Below, piece by piece: positions 55,520 through 63,729 of a stretch of 64,000 nucleotides of DNA. Numbering within the stretch: the stretch's first letter is position 1; each line of letters opens with the position of its first letter. The notes beneath the pieces are model-generated. The model had not been told where the DNA came from. It made no database searches and saw only the letters and a list, made by a program, of their open reading frames with translations. The stretch comes from CAZSLC01 sp964607675 (GTDB lineage: Bacteria > Bacteroidota > Bacteroidia > Bacteroidales > UBA932). The stretch spans positions 36,623 to 100,622 of the forward strand of contig CAZSLC010000005.1 in assembly GCA_964607675.1 (NCBI GenBank), written 5' to 3'. Position numbers and translations under genes: made by a program.

Positions 55520-56986
55520 ATGAATAAAGTAGTAAAAGTAAGTATAGGTAACATAGCTTTCACATTAGAAGAGGAAGCTCATATCGCAATAGATAAGTAT
55601 CTCAATGAGTTGTCACTTTATTATGAGGGTAACGAAAGCGGTCCAGAAATAATAGATGGGATAGAAGAGAGAATGGCCGAGCTCTTTGTAGAGAAATTAG
55701 GCAAAGATGTAATAGTTACCCTTCCTGTAGCGAAGGAGGTAATAGCCATTTTGGGTAAACCTGAGTATTTTGATCAAGAAGAAAATAACAGAAAGGAAAG
55801 CAGACGTAATAATGGAAAAAGACTATATAGAAATGTGGAGAACACGGTGTTAGGTGGAGTGTTTGGTGGTTTGGGAGCATATTTCAATATCGATCCTATC
55901 ATTTTCAGAGTTATTTACGTTATTCTTTTTGTCCTTTCATTTTTTGCAAACTGGGGGATAGGAACATCACTATTTATCATATATGTTATAATGTGGGTGA
56001 TTATTCCCGAGGCAAAGACAGTCGCTCAAAAATGTGCTATGAAGGGGGACTCTACTACCATTGCATCTATTCAAAAGAATGTTGAAAATGGGGTAAAAGA
56101 GGTGAAAAACAGTAATGTTATCTCTGTGTTAGGAACAATAGTTGAAAAATGTCTTGGTTTTATTTTTACCATTATAGGAGTGGTGGGGGTAGTTACTTTA
56201 GTTGTTGTGTTTTTTGGAGTAAATATATTGGGTATGACTTTACCTTTCGAATTGATGAATGTTATCACATTGTTTATAGGTGGGACTGTCGTAGCCTTAA
56301 CGTGGTTTAAAATACTCTTAGGAGTTGTATTGTTTCTTCCTTTTATTGGTGTTTTGTATTGCGGAATAAGATTTTTATTTGGTTTCAAATCTCCAAAATG
56401 GAAACCAGGGTTGATAATGTTTCTCATTTGGCTTTGTTCTCTTATTGCACTTTTTGTGGTCTCTATTTCTCACTCAACCAAATATTGGGATGTACAAAAC
56501 AAAGTAGTTAAAGAGAATATTACCCTTCAATCTGACACCATTTATGTTGAGTTTAAAGATTACAAACAATACAATATGGATAGAATGTGGTTAAAAGCAG
56601 ATAGGGACGAATATGACTTGATGTATTATATCGAATCTAATAGTGATGCAGATTTTGCAATGATTAAATATCCAACAGTTGAATTGTTTAAGAATGAGAA
56701 CTTTAAAGATAATTCATCAATTGAGTCTGAAAAATACATTTTTACCAATACTATGACGCCTATTGAACTTCAAAATAGGACAAATACAGATTTTTATAAT
56801 TTTGACGGAAATACTTTAACTTTGTACCCCTTAAAATATAATGCAGACAACAAAATCAAGGAGATGAAAAGAGAGGTTACATTGAAAATAGATGAAAATG
56901 TTGTAGTGATAGTTAGAGAGCCTATATATCACCAGTTTGAGTCCAATTTCGAATATTCAAACATCCCTTGGTTGAATAATTATTAA
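55520..56986 (+). CDS. Large PspC-domain membrane protein
   Basis: 488 aa. The N-terminal region (KVSIGNIAFTLEEEAHIAIDKYLNEL; EIIDGIEERMAELFVEKL) parallels that of the smaller protein. The PspC part is RLYRNVENTVLGGVFGGLGAYFNIDPIIFRVIYVIL with helices nearby, then three further transmembrane helices (about 205-240, 245-285, 298-320) and a 160-residue extracytoplasmic beta-rich tail (DTIYVEFKDYKQYNMDRMWL). The tail resembles a DUF-type sensor, not a known enzyme. It probably arose from a duplication of the small PspC gene and a fusion. Confidence 0.83.
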   Translation: MNKVVKVSIGNIAFTLEEEAHIAIDKYLNELSLYYEGNESGPEIIDGIEERMAELFVEKLGKDVIVTLPVAKEVIAILGKPEYFDQEENNRKESRRNNGKRLYRNVENTVLGGVFGGLGAYFNIDPIIFRVIYVILFVLSFFANWGIGTSLFIIYVIMWVIIPEAKTVAQKCAMKGDSTTIASIQKNVENGVKEVKNSNVISVLGTIVEKCLGFIFTIIGVVGVVTLVVVFFGVNILGMTLPFELMNVITLFIGGTVVALTWFKILLGVVLFLPFIGVLYCGIRFLFGFKSPKWKPGLIMFLIWLCSLIALFVVSISHSTKYWDVQNKVVKENITLQSDTIYVEFKDYKQYNMDRMWLKADRDEYDLMYYIESNSDADFAMIKYPTVELFKNENFKDNSSIESEKYIFTNTMTPIELQNRTNTDFYNFDGNTLTLYPLKYNADNKIKEMKREVTLKIDENVVVIVREPIYHQFESNFEYSNIPWLNNY

Positions 56987-56987
56987 A

Positions 56988-58148
56988 ATGGATAAAAAAG
57001 AAATTGCATATAAATATGCAAAGCTAAAAAACTACTTTGGGAGGGAGGATCTCCTCCCTCTATGGGTAGCTGATATGGAATTTGAATCTCCTCGATGTGT
57101 AGCAGAGGTGGTAAAAGAAGTAGCGGAGTGTGGTTTCTGGGGGTACAATGTTGAGCCGAATGGGTTTAAACCTGCCATTTCAAGTTGGCTTCATAGAATC
57201 CAAGGGTGGAAAATTGAAAATGAATGGGTCACATTTATACCTGGTATTGTTAGAGGGATAGCTTTGGTCCTCGACCATTTTACCACAGAGGGAGATGGTG
57301 TGGTGGTGCAAACTCCTGTTTACCACCCATTTATGAATGTTACCAGGGACAATGGAAGGAAATTGATTTTCAACCCCCTAATCAAGGATCAATATAAAAT
57401 GGACCTTGAGGGGCTTGAGAGGGTGACATCGGAGAACAACTGCAAGGTGCTGATTTTATGTAACCCTCACAACCCTGGGGGGATCATCTGGAGCGAAGGG
57501 GACCTTTTGAAGGTGGCAGAGATATGCCATAGAAAGGGGATTCTTGTTATATCGGATGAAATACATGCCGACCTGCAACTTTGGGGCAATAGCCACATCC
57601 CTTTTGCTTCTGTTTCACCAGAGGCAGCGAAGATTAGCATAACCTTTGGAGCTCCATCTAAGACTTTTAATATCCCAGGGCTGGCTTGTTCCTACGCAAT
57701 TGTTCCCAACCCAGAGTTGAGGGACAATTTTTATGGATGGCTCTCTTGCAATGAATTTAATTCGGTACCCCTAATCTCATCCCTTGCTGCCATAGCTGTT
57801 TACAACACAGCTAATTCATGGAGGCTCGATACTATTAAGGCAATTGAAGAAAATATCATTCTACTGGAGCAATTTTTCTCAGAAAACGATATGGGAATAG
57901 AGGTAATAAGGCCCCAAGCCTCTTTCCTTGTATGGCTTGACTGCAGGGAGCTTGAAAAGAGGTTAGGAGGGAGAACTGTTGCCGATTATTTCATCAACGA
58001 CCTCCGACTGGCCCTCAATGACGGAGCGATGTTTGGTCCTGAGGGGAAGGGGTTTATGAGGATGAATGTGGGGGCTCCAAAGGAGATGATTCAAGATGCC
58101 ATCAGCAGGATAGCTATTCATAGTACCAAGATAAATCTTCGCTTTTAA
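56988..58148 (+). CDS. MalY/PatB-type pyridoxal-phosphate enzyme
   Basis: 386 aa, fold-type I aminotransferase class I/II. LPLWVADMEF near the start is typical of the MalY/PatB C-S lyase group, with NPHNPGG (residues near 158), SDEIHADL and the PLP lysine Lys225 in APSKTFNIPGL. These enzymes split cystathionine or other S-conjugates to give thiols. Sequence cannot separate cystathionine beta-lyase from a general C-S lyase. Its end overlaps the convergent TPR/WG gene by 35 nt. Confidence 0.9.
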   Translation: MDKKEIAYKYAKLKNYFGREDLLPLWVADMEFESPRCVAEVVKEVAECGFWGYNVEPNGFKPAISSWLHRIQGWKIENEWVTFIPGIVRGIALVLDHFTTEGDGVVVQTPVYHPFMNVTRDNGRKLIFNPLIKDQYKMDLEGLERVTSENNCKVLILCNPHNPGGIIWSEGDLLKVAEICHRKGILVISDEIHADLQLWGNSHIPFASVSPEAAKISITFGAPSKTFNIPGLACSYAIVPNPELRDNFYGWLSCNEFNSVPLISSLAAIAVYNTANSWRLDTIKAIEENIILLEQFFSENDMGIEVIRPQASFLVWLDCRELEKRLGGRTVADYFINDLRLALNDGAMFGPEGKGFMRMNVGAPKEMIQDAISRIAIHSTKINLRF

Positions 58149-59745
58149 AAAATCTAAGCGATCCGTCTTTATATAGGTAATAATAGTATCGAATGTGGTT
58201 GTTATCTATGTAGCTAATTGTTGCTCGTCCATCTTTAAAATCTGATTCGTAACTATATTTACTATCTAAAGGGTATACCACGTAGTCTCCATTTTTATCA
58301 ATAACTGCAGTACGCTCTTCGTCAGCGATCTTAACTTCTATTACAGCCAATCCTTCATGGAAATCGCGTAGCGTAGACCATGAATCTCTTTCTATAATTT
58401 CACCTTTATTATTTACATAACACTCTTGAAAAAAACCATGGTGGATAATAGCCATTCCATTTTTAAATGGATCACCATAATTGATGCTTCCCCAATCGAA
58501 TGCAATGAGCCATTTCCCGTTTTCATCTACATAACCACAGGTGTTCGACTCTTTATCTTCCATATAAAAGTACCCTTCGCTATAGCGGCCAATCCTATCG
58601 TATTTGAAATCAAATAAGATATTGCCATTTCTATCTATTACCCCATGTTTACCATCCATTTCAAAATTAAAATATTTGTCATTGCCTAAATATACATCCT
58701 TCTTCACCAGTTTTGATCCATGATAGATGTCAAACAAATTCATTTTATTCTTCTTAAATGAAAAAGGGGCGTTTTCCATGGTGCTACTGGGGCTATCTGG
58801 GTTACTGATTTTTTCTATCATTTCAGCCATCTCTTTCATATATTTATAGTTTGGCTCTATTTTTACAATCTTATTGTAAGTCTCTATACATTTATCATAT
58901 TCACCTCTATCGTAATACACATGAAATAGAAATTCATAAGGTAATATATAAAGAGAGTCTTTTGCAATGAGGGAATTGGAATATTTTATGACATTGTCAT
59001 ATTTTTTCAAAGAATATTGTCCAAATAATAAGTTTTGATAAATGTATTGTTTATCAATATAGTCAGGGTTATCCTCATTTAGTAGAGAATAGACTTTTAA
59101 TAAGTATTGTTCACCTTCTTTATAGTGTTCTTGAATTGTATGTATAACACCTATGTAATAGTAGGCAAAAAGGGTATCGTTATTGATTTTTAATATATCG
59201 TTGCATGTTTTTATTGCCTCAGAGTATTTCTTGTTTTGGACCTGATTGTATATGACAAAATAAGTAGCTTTTAGATTCTGAGGATCTTTCTCTAAATATT
59301 TGTTTGCATCAATTAGCATTGAGTCTGCAATATTCAATTTTAAGTAATGATTTGCTCTAAGAAGGAGCAAGAAGATAGAGTCTGGGTGTGAAGAGAGCAT
59401 CTCTGTTACTATTTTTACCCCTTCCCGATGTTGGCCTGATGTATAAAGAATATTATTATAATGTTCGCAGAGTTGAACAGGCTCTGTGATACTCTTTATC
59501 CCTTTTTCATAATATTTATTTGAGGTAGCTAAGTCTTTGGGTTTTGAGTAGATATCGAGAAGAGTAAAATAGGGATCTACAAAGGTTGAATCTGTCGTAA
59601 TAGCTTCATATAACATAGAAATAGCAGCCACTGTATCCCCTTTTTCGAGGTTTAATATGGCATTGTCGTATGCCTTTTGTGACTTGTTGGATTGGCAAGA
59701 GGACAAAAGTAAAACGATAAGAATAATAAATGTAAAGTGTTTCAT
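58114..59745 (-). CDS. Lipoprotein with TPR and WG repeats
   Basis: 543 aa. Lipobox LLLSSC (Cys17). Residues about 25-320 are TPR repeats (AYDNAILNLEKGDTVAAISMLYEAI; YSEAIKTCNDILKINNDTLFAYYYIGVI). About 360-520 are WG-type beta-hairpin repeats (FNFEMDGKHGVIDRNGNILFDFKYDRI; NTCGYVDENGKWLIAFDWGSI; RTAVIDKNGDYVVYP). Such proteins are common in Bacteroidota; the WG part probably binds another protein or a glycan. Function is unknown. Confidence 0.83.
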   Translation of the reverse strand: MKHFTFIILIVLLLSSCQSNKSQKAYDNAILNLEKGDTVAAISMLYEAITTDSTFVDPYFTLLDIYSKPKDLATSNKYYEKGIKSITEPVQLCEHYNNILYTSGQHREGVKIVTEMLSSHPDSIFLLLLRANHYLKLNIADSMLIDANKYLEKDPQNLKATYFVIYNQVQNKKYSEAIKTCNDILKINNDTLFAYYYIGVIHTIQEHYKEGEQYLLKVYSLLNEDNPDYIDKQYIYQNLLFGQYSLKKYDNVIKYSNSLIAKDSLYILPYEFLFHVYYDRGEYDKCIETYNKIVKIEPNYKYMKEMAEMIEKISNPDSPSSTMENAPFSFKKNKMNLFDIYHGSKLVKKDVYLGNDKYFNFEMDGKHGVIDRNGNILFDFKYDRIGRYSEGYFYMEDKESNTCGYVDENGKWLIAFDWGSINYGDPFKNGMAIIHHGFFQECYVNNKGEIIERDSWSTLRDFHEGLAVIEVKIADEERTAVIDKNGDYVVYPLDSKYSYESDFKDGRATISYIDNNHIRYYYYLYKDGSLRFFKSEDLSWYYE

Positions 59746-59780
59746 AGAGTGTTGTTGTTTTTTGTACTAAGGTAAGTAAA

Positions 59781-59798
59781 TAACATAAAATTATGTTA
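59781..59798. repeat. Perfect inverted repeat in a divergent promoter region
   Basis: TAACATAA-AA-TTATGTTA, 8-bp arms with a 2-nt centre. Its right end shares two bases with the TACTTTTG box at 59797-59804, and it lies between the TPR/WG gene and the HAD-DUF3667 gene. It could be an operator for a dimeric regulator. Confidence 0.55.
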
Positions 59799-59804
59799 CT
59801 TTTG
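59797..59804 (+). promoter_or_regulatory. Putative -7 box (TACTTTTG) for the HAD-DUF3667 gene
   Basis: TACTTTTG fits TAnnTTTG, 25 nt before the ATG. A second, weaker box (TAACTTTC, 59819-59826) ends 3 nt before the ATG, so the start point is ambiguous. Confidence 0.4.
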
Positions 59805-59829
59805 GTGAAATAACAATCTAACTTTCACT

Positions 59830-61344
59830 ATGCGTTATTCAACTTTTATTTTTGACTTTAATACCTTGGTCAAAGCTATTTCAGACCATGATAAAGTGAG
59901 CTGCAAAAAAAACATCAAGAATCTCAATGAATTAATATGTTCAGGTGTGACTATTGGAGTCATCTCGTCACAATCCAATTCTTTAATTGAGGAGTTTTTG
60001 AAAGAACATTCCCTCCAAGGTACAATAAAAGTTTTCATTGCTGCTGATGATATAAAAGAAGGAGAAACACTTTCGGATTTGATTATGAGGGTTTTAAATA
60101 AGAGTGAAGTTTCAAAAGGGGAAACTATATACGTGGGAGATAGCCCTAAAGAGAGAGAGCAGGCACAGTCAGTGGGAATAGGAAGTATACCTTTCAGCCT
60201 ACTTAAAAAGGTTTTTCCGATAAAAAAAAGCAACTTAAAAGTGTGGCAGCAAGTTTTACTCATTTTATGTTTTCTATTCACGATATATGAATTGGTTAAA
60301 GGTAAGTGGGTGCTGTTGGTGTTGTTTGCTTTTATTGTATCGGCAATATCACAAAGGTGGAAGATTGTACCTGACAAAATGGGGCCATGGGTCAAGCGTC
60401 TTAAAATACGTGTTAGAGCTTTGCATATCCTTCAGTTGAGAGGTAAGAAAATACCTCCAATTGATTACGAGAGTTGTGTGTGCAAGAGTTGTGGAACGAC
60501 ATTTATTGGCAATTATTGTAATAGATGTGGACAGAGCAGAGATACACCAAGATACCACTTTAGATATGCACTGAGAAATATCTTTGGGGGATTGACTAAT
60601 ATTGGAAGTGGGTTTTTGAGAACGATAATTGATCTCTTTTATAGACCAGGTCATATGATTCGAGACTATATAGGAGGTAAGAGGATAGTTTATTTTAGGC
60701 CATTCCATATGATGTTTGTATTGGCTGCAATATATATCATCTTTGTAAAGATGATTGATCCATCTGCACTCTCTTCCGCTATAGCTGAGGGACAAACCTC
60801 TGAATATAATAAAAATACTACAGTCGTTTTAGATAAAGGAGATAGTCGAGCGGAGACGATTATTTCAAATATTAATGAAGCTAAACAATTGCTGGAACAA
60901 AAAGTGAACAATAGTCCTTTTGCCACTAAAGTGGTGAATTTACTCAGAGAGTGGACGCATGGCAACAAAGCATTAGGTATTTTACTTACTTTGCCAATCT
61001 TTGCGATGGCTACATTGTGGAGTTTTCGCAAAAAGAAAAGCACATTGCAATTTAATCTTACGGAACATCTATTTGTTCAGGCATATATAGCTTGTCAGTT
61101 GTTGATTGTAGGGATGATTGTGTTGATTATTTTTGGTGATGCAGATAAATATGACAATATGTATAATGTCCCCTCTGTAATCATGTTCCTACTGTTTTGT
61201 TGGGATTACAAACAACTTTATCAAATTGGAGTATGGAAGAGTGTCGCTTCTACCCTATTGATGTTTGGTTATGGTTTTTTGATACTTCTTTCTCTTGCAA
61301 TTATTGTTGTTGTGTCTGCATTAACAATTTATGCGTTATTGTAA
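59830..61344 (+). CDS. HAD-like domain fused to a zinc-ribbon DUF3667 membrane domain
   Basis: 504 aa. Residues 1-125 resemble a HAD phosphatase (FIFDFNTL at 6-13, VISSQS near 45-49, YVGDSPKERE at 101-110), but motif I is DFNTL in place of DxDGT, so the second Asp is Asn and the Gly is missing. Two helices (about 140-172) follow. Residues 218-233 form a CxxC-x8-CxxC zinc ribbon (Cys218, Cys221, Cys230, Cys233) that opens a DUF3667 region with GFLRTIIDLFYRPGHMIRDYI and YFRPFHMMFVLAAIYIIF, then four to five further helices. A HAD-DUF3667 fusion is not something I know. Function is not known. Confidence 0.72.
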   Translation: MRYSTFIFDFNTLVKAISDHDKVSCKKNIKNLNELICSGVTIGVISSQSNSLIEEFLKEHSLQGTIKVFIAADDIKEGETLSDLIMRVLNKSEVSKGETIYVGDSPKEREQAQSVGIGSIPFSLLKKVFPIKKSNLKVWQQVLLILCFLFTIYELVKGKWVLLVLFAFIVSAISQRWKIVPDKMGPWVKRLKIRVRALHILQLRGKKIPPIDYESCVCKSCGTTFIGNYCNRCGQSRDTPRYHFRYALRNIFGGLTNIGSGFLRTIIDLFYRPGHMIRDYIGGKRIVYFRPFHMMFVLAAIYIIFVKMIDPSALSSAIAEGQTSEYNKNTTVVLDKGDSRAETIISNINEAKQLLEQKVNNSPFATKVVNLLREWTHGNKALGILLTLPIFAMATLWSFRKKKSTLQFNLTEHLFVQAYIACQLLIVGMIVLIIFGDADKYDNMYNVPSVIMFLLFCWDYKQLYQIGVWKSVASTLLMFGYGFLILLSLAIIVVVSALTIYALL

Positions 61345-61375
61345 ATAACTCTGTGTGAATTATTCAAAAATATCC

Positions 61376-61383
61376 TAATTTTG
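61376..61383 (+). promoter_or_regulatory. Putative -7 box (TAATTTTG) for the CPBP gene
   Basis: TAATTTTG fits TAnnTTTG and lies 19 nt before the ATG at 61403. Confidence 0.45.
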
Positions 61384-61402
61384 AGGATTATTTAAATAAT
61401 TT

Positions 61403-62194
61403 ATGAAAGTAGCTGAGGTACTAGTCTCATTATTAAAAGCTTTTGTCGCCCTAATTGCTTATGTATTAGGGATGGCGATAGGCTCTCTTATTGAGAAGAG
61501 TATTGTTCCACCCCTTGCAGGAGTGTTGATGGTCCTGCTTGTAAAAAAACTATGGAGTTGGAAGAGACCTATATTCGATGTGGGGTTGCAATGGAAGGGA
61601 TATGGTCTCGACTTTTTGCTTGGTTCTCTGATAGGTGTTGGAATGATCGGAGCTGGTACATTTTTCCTATTGTCCATTGGAAGTATTGAGGTGGCCTCAT
61701 ATTCATTCAACCCTGCCCCATTAGGTGTTATTTTTGCCACCTTTGTCACAGTTGCAATTGGGGAAGAGGTGTGTTTCAGGGGGGTTGTCCTTTCTTCTTT
61801 GATGGAGTCGATGAATAGATATGTGGCTTTGTTTGTGAGTGCAGTTTTCTTTTCTGTGCCACATTTGTTAAATCCAAACGCCTCTTTTGCCTCTTTTACA
61901 GGTATCCTTTTGGCAGGAATGCTTCTTGGAGCATCGTATATTTTTACCAAAAATTTGTGGATGCCTATTGGCTTTCACTTGTTTTGGAATTTCACCCAAT
62001 CTATAGTGGGTTTCAATGTCAGTGGTATTCCAGGAACTAATCTTTTGAATATTAGCTATCCCTATGGGTACAATTTTATCAATGGAGGGGCCTTTGGATT
62101 CGAAGCTTCCTTGGTTTCTTATGTTCTCGTGATAGTTGTTTTGGCGATTATCATTTATTATTATTCTAATGCTGAAAAATACAATTATGATTAG
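61403..62194 (+). CDS. CPBP-family intramembrane metalloprotease
   Basis: 263 aa, about eight transmembrane helices. All motifs are present: EExxxR (Glu121, Glu122, Arg126 in GEEVCFRG), FxxxH (Phe150, His154 in FSVPH) and HxxxN (His192, Asn196 in HLFWN). The same fold as Rce1 and bacteriocin-immunity CAAX proteases. The substrate is unknown. Its stop codon overlaps msrA by 8 nt. Confidence 0.93.
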   Translation: MKVAEVLVSLLKAFVALIAYVLGMAIGSLIEKSIVPPLAGVLMVLLVKKLWSWKRPIFDVGLQWKGYGLDFLLGSLIGVGMIGAGTFFLLSIGSIEVASYSFNPAPLGVIFATFVTVAIGEEVCFRGVVLSSLMESMNRYVALFVSAVFFSVPHLLNPNASFASFTGILLAGMLLGASYIFTKNLWMPIGFHLFWNFTQSIVGFNVSGIPGTNLLNISYPYGYNFINGGAFGFEASLVSYVLVIVVLAIIIYYYSNAEKYNYD

Positions 62195-62669
62195 AAAGGC
62201 TATTTATGCTGGTGGGTGCTTTTGGGGCGTGGAGCACTATATGCAAAAAGCAGAAGGTGTGATAGATGTTACATCGGGTTATATTGGTGGAAATGTTGAT
62301 AATCCCACATACCAACAAGTGAAAAGCCATACTACAGGGCATGCTGAGGCAGTGATGGTGGAATATGATCCTTCTAAGACTGACTATGAAACACTAACAA
62401 TGTTATTCTTGGAGATCCATGATCCTACCCAAGAGGGGGGACAAGGGGTGGATATCGGACCTCAATACAGATCGGAAATTTATTATTCCAATGAAGATGA
62501 AAGGGGTATTGCTGAGAAGTTGATTAACATTTTAAAAGGGAAGGGTTACAAAGTAGTGACGAAGGTGACTCCTGTATCAAAGTTTTGGACAGCAGAGGAA
62601 TATCATCAGAATTATTGCGAGAGGCACAACATCGAACCAGAGTGCCATTTCAGGGTGAAGAGATTCTAA
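62187..62669 (+). CDS. msrA: Peptide methionine-S-sulfoxide reductase
   Basis: 160 aa from ATG 62187, an A-type Msr: IRKAIYAGGCFWGVEHYM with catalytic Cys11, TSGYIGG, NPTYQQVKSHTTGHAEAV and QYRSEIYY. It repairs oxidised methionine. An in-frame start at 62136 lies inside the CPBP gene and is rejected. A recycling Cys near the end (YCERHNIEPECHF) is visible. No MsrB domain is fused to it. Confidence 0.96.
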   Translation: MIRKAIYAGGCFWGVEHYMQKAEGVIDVTSGYIGGNVDNPTYQQVKSHTTGHAEAVMVEYDPSKTDYETLTMLFLEIHDPTQEGGQGVDIGPQYRSEIYYSNEDERGIAEKLINILKGKGYKVVTKVTPVSKFWTAEEYHQNYCERHNIEPECHFRVKRF

Positions 62670-62681
62670 GGGGGGCTATTG

Positions 62682-63032
62682 ATGAAACAGTTTCTCATTG
62701 TTGCAGGTAGTTTGTCCCTTATTCTTGGAGTGATAGGGATATTTGTTCCATTGATCCCTACTACTCCTTTTCTACTTCTCACCGCTGCCTGTTATCTAAA
62801 AAGCTCTCCAAAGTTGTATCAAAGACTGATATCTAATAAATACATTGGATCTTATATTATCAATTATAGAGAAAAAAAGATAATACCCCTGCGTGCTAAG
62901 ATATTTACATTGGTGCTTTTGTGGGGCACAATGTCTTATTGTATCTTCTTCTTGATTGATATCTTATGGTTGAGGATACTGCTCGGATGCATTGCTGTGG
63001 GGGTAACAGTGCATGTTTTGTCTTTTGATTAA
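62682..63032 (+). CDS. DUF454 (YbaN-type) small membrane protein
   Basis: 116 aa. IAGSLSLILGVIGIFVPLIPTTPFLLLTAACYLKSSPKLYQRLISNKYIG is the typical DUF454 start; two more helices follow (LRAKIFTLVLLWGTMSYCIFFLIDI; LLGCIAVGVTVHVLSF). A TTG at 62679 is in frame, but the ATG three bases later is preferred. Function is not known. Confidence 0.88.
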   Translation: MKQFLIVAGSLSLILGVIGIFVPLIPTTPFLLLTAACYLKSSPKLYQRLISNKYIGSYIINYREKKIIPLRAKIFTLVLLWGTMSYCIFFLIDILWLRILLGCIAVGVTVHVLSFD

Positions 63033-63064
63033 GGTGATATTGATGAAGTCCAAATAGTTTGAAT

Positions 63065-63095
63065 TTTGTTTTATTTCTAAAAATCACTATATTTA
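63065..63095 (+). promoter_or_regulatory. Putative promoter for the AbiE pair (TTTG-N19-TATATTTA)
   Basis: TTTG at 63065-63068, 19-nt spacer, TATATTTA at 63088-63095. The last base of the -7 box differs from consensus, but the spacing is exact. It is 13 nt upstream of the ATG at 63109. Confidence 0.55.
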
Positions 63096-63108
63096 TAGAA
63101 TAATAGAA

Positions 63109-63729
63109 ATGAAAATGAATTTTATCGAGTTTAGAAATAGCTTTATTGAAGTCGGATGCGTTGCTACATATCAGATTATGGCGCAATACCCAGAGTTTAA
63201 TGCAAACAACTTAACACGATGGGCAAGACAAGGTTTGTTAGTGAAATTGCGTCAAGGGTTTTATGCATTCCCCGAAATGAAAGGACAATCTGATTTTGCA
63301 CTATACGTTTCAAACCGAATATATAAGCCATCGTACATAAGTCTGCATACTGCATTGGCTTTTTATGGAATTATCCCGGAAGCCATTACACAGATTACGG
63401 GAGTGTCATCACTCAAGACTGCGAAATTTAAGAACGACTTTGGGGCATATGCATACAAGACGATAAAGCCTGAGTTGATGTTCGGTTATGAATTAAAACC
63501 ATTTGGAAATCGAACAATTCAATTTGCTCACCCAGAAAAGGCACTTCTTGACTTGTTGTATCTCTATCCATTTTACAACAACGAAGAGGAGATGGAGGAG
63601 TTGAGGCTCGATGAAGATTATTTAATAAACGACATTAATATCGAGAGACTCGATGAATATACAACTCGATTCGAAAACAAAGCTCTCGCAAAGCGAATTG
63701 AATTAATGAAAATAACTTACGGAATATGA
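63109..63729 (+). CDS. AbiEi-type antitoxin
   Basis: 206 aa. An N-terminal winged helix (ATYQIMAQYPEFNANNLTRWARQGLLVKLRQGFYAF) is followed by an AbiEi-like region (SLHTALAFYGIIPEAITQITGVSSLKTAKF; FAHPEKALLDLLYLYPFY). AbiEi represses its own operon and blocks the AbiEii toxin (type IV system). A second in-frame ATG is at 63115. The stop codon overlaps the toxin start (ATGA). Confidence 0.85.
   Translation: MKMNFIEFRNSFIEVGCVATYQIMAQYPEFNANNLTRWARQGLLVKLRQGFYAFPEMKGQSDFALYVSNRIYKPSYISLHTALAFYGIIPEAITQITGVSSLKTAKFKNDFGAYAYKTIKPELMFGYELKPFGNRTIQFAHPEKALLDLLYLYPFYNNEEEMEELRLDEDYLINDINIERLDEYTTRFENKALAKRIELMKITYGI

Noticed and set aside
59835..60395. A 186-codon open frame antisense to the HAD-DUF3667 gene
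   Set aside because: Composition is Ser/Thr/Leu-rich with no motif, and the plus-strand gene shows HAD and transmembrane patterns; it is a shadow.
61459..61950. A 163-codon open frame antisense to the CPBP protease gene
   Set aside because: All CPBP motifs are on the plus strand; the antisense frame has no family features.
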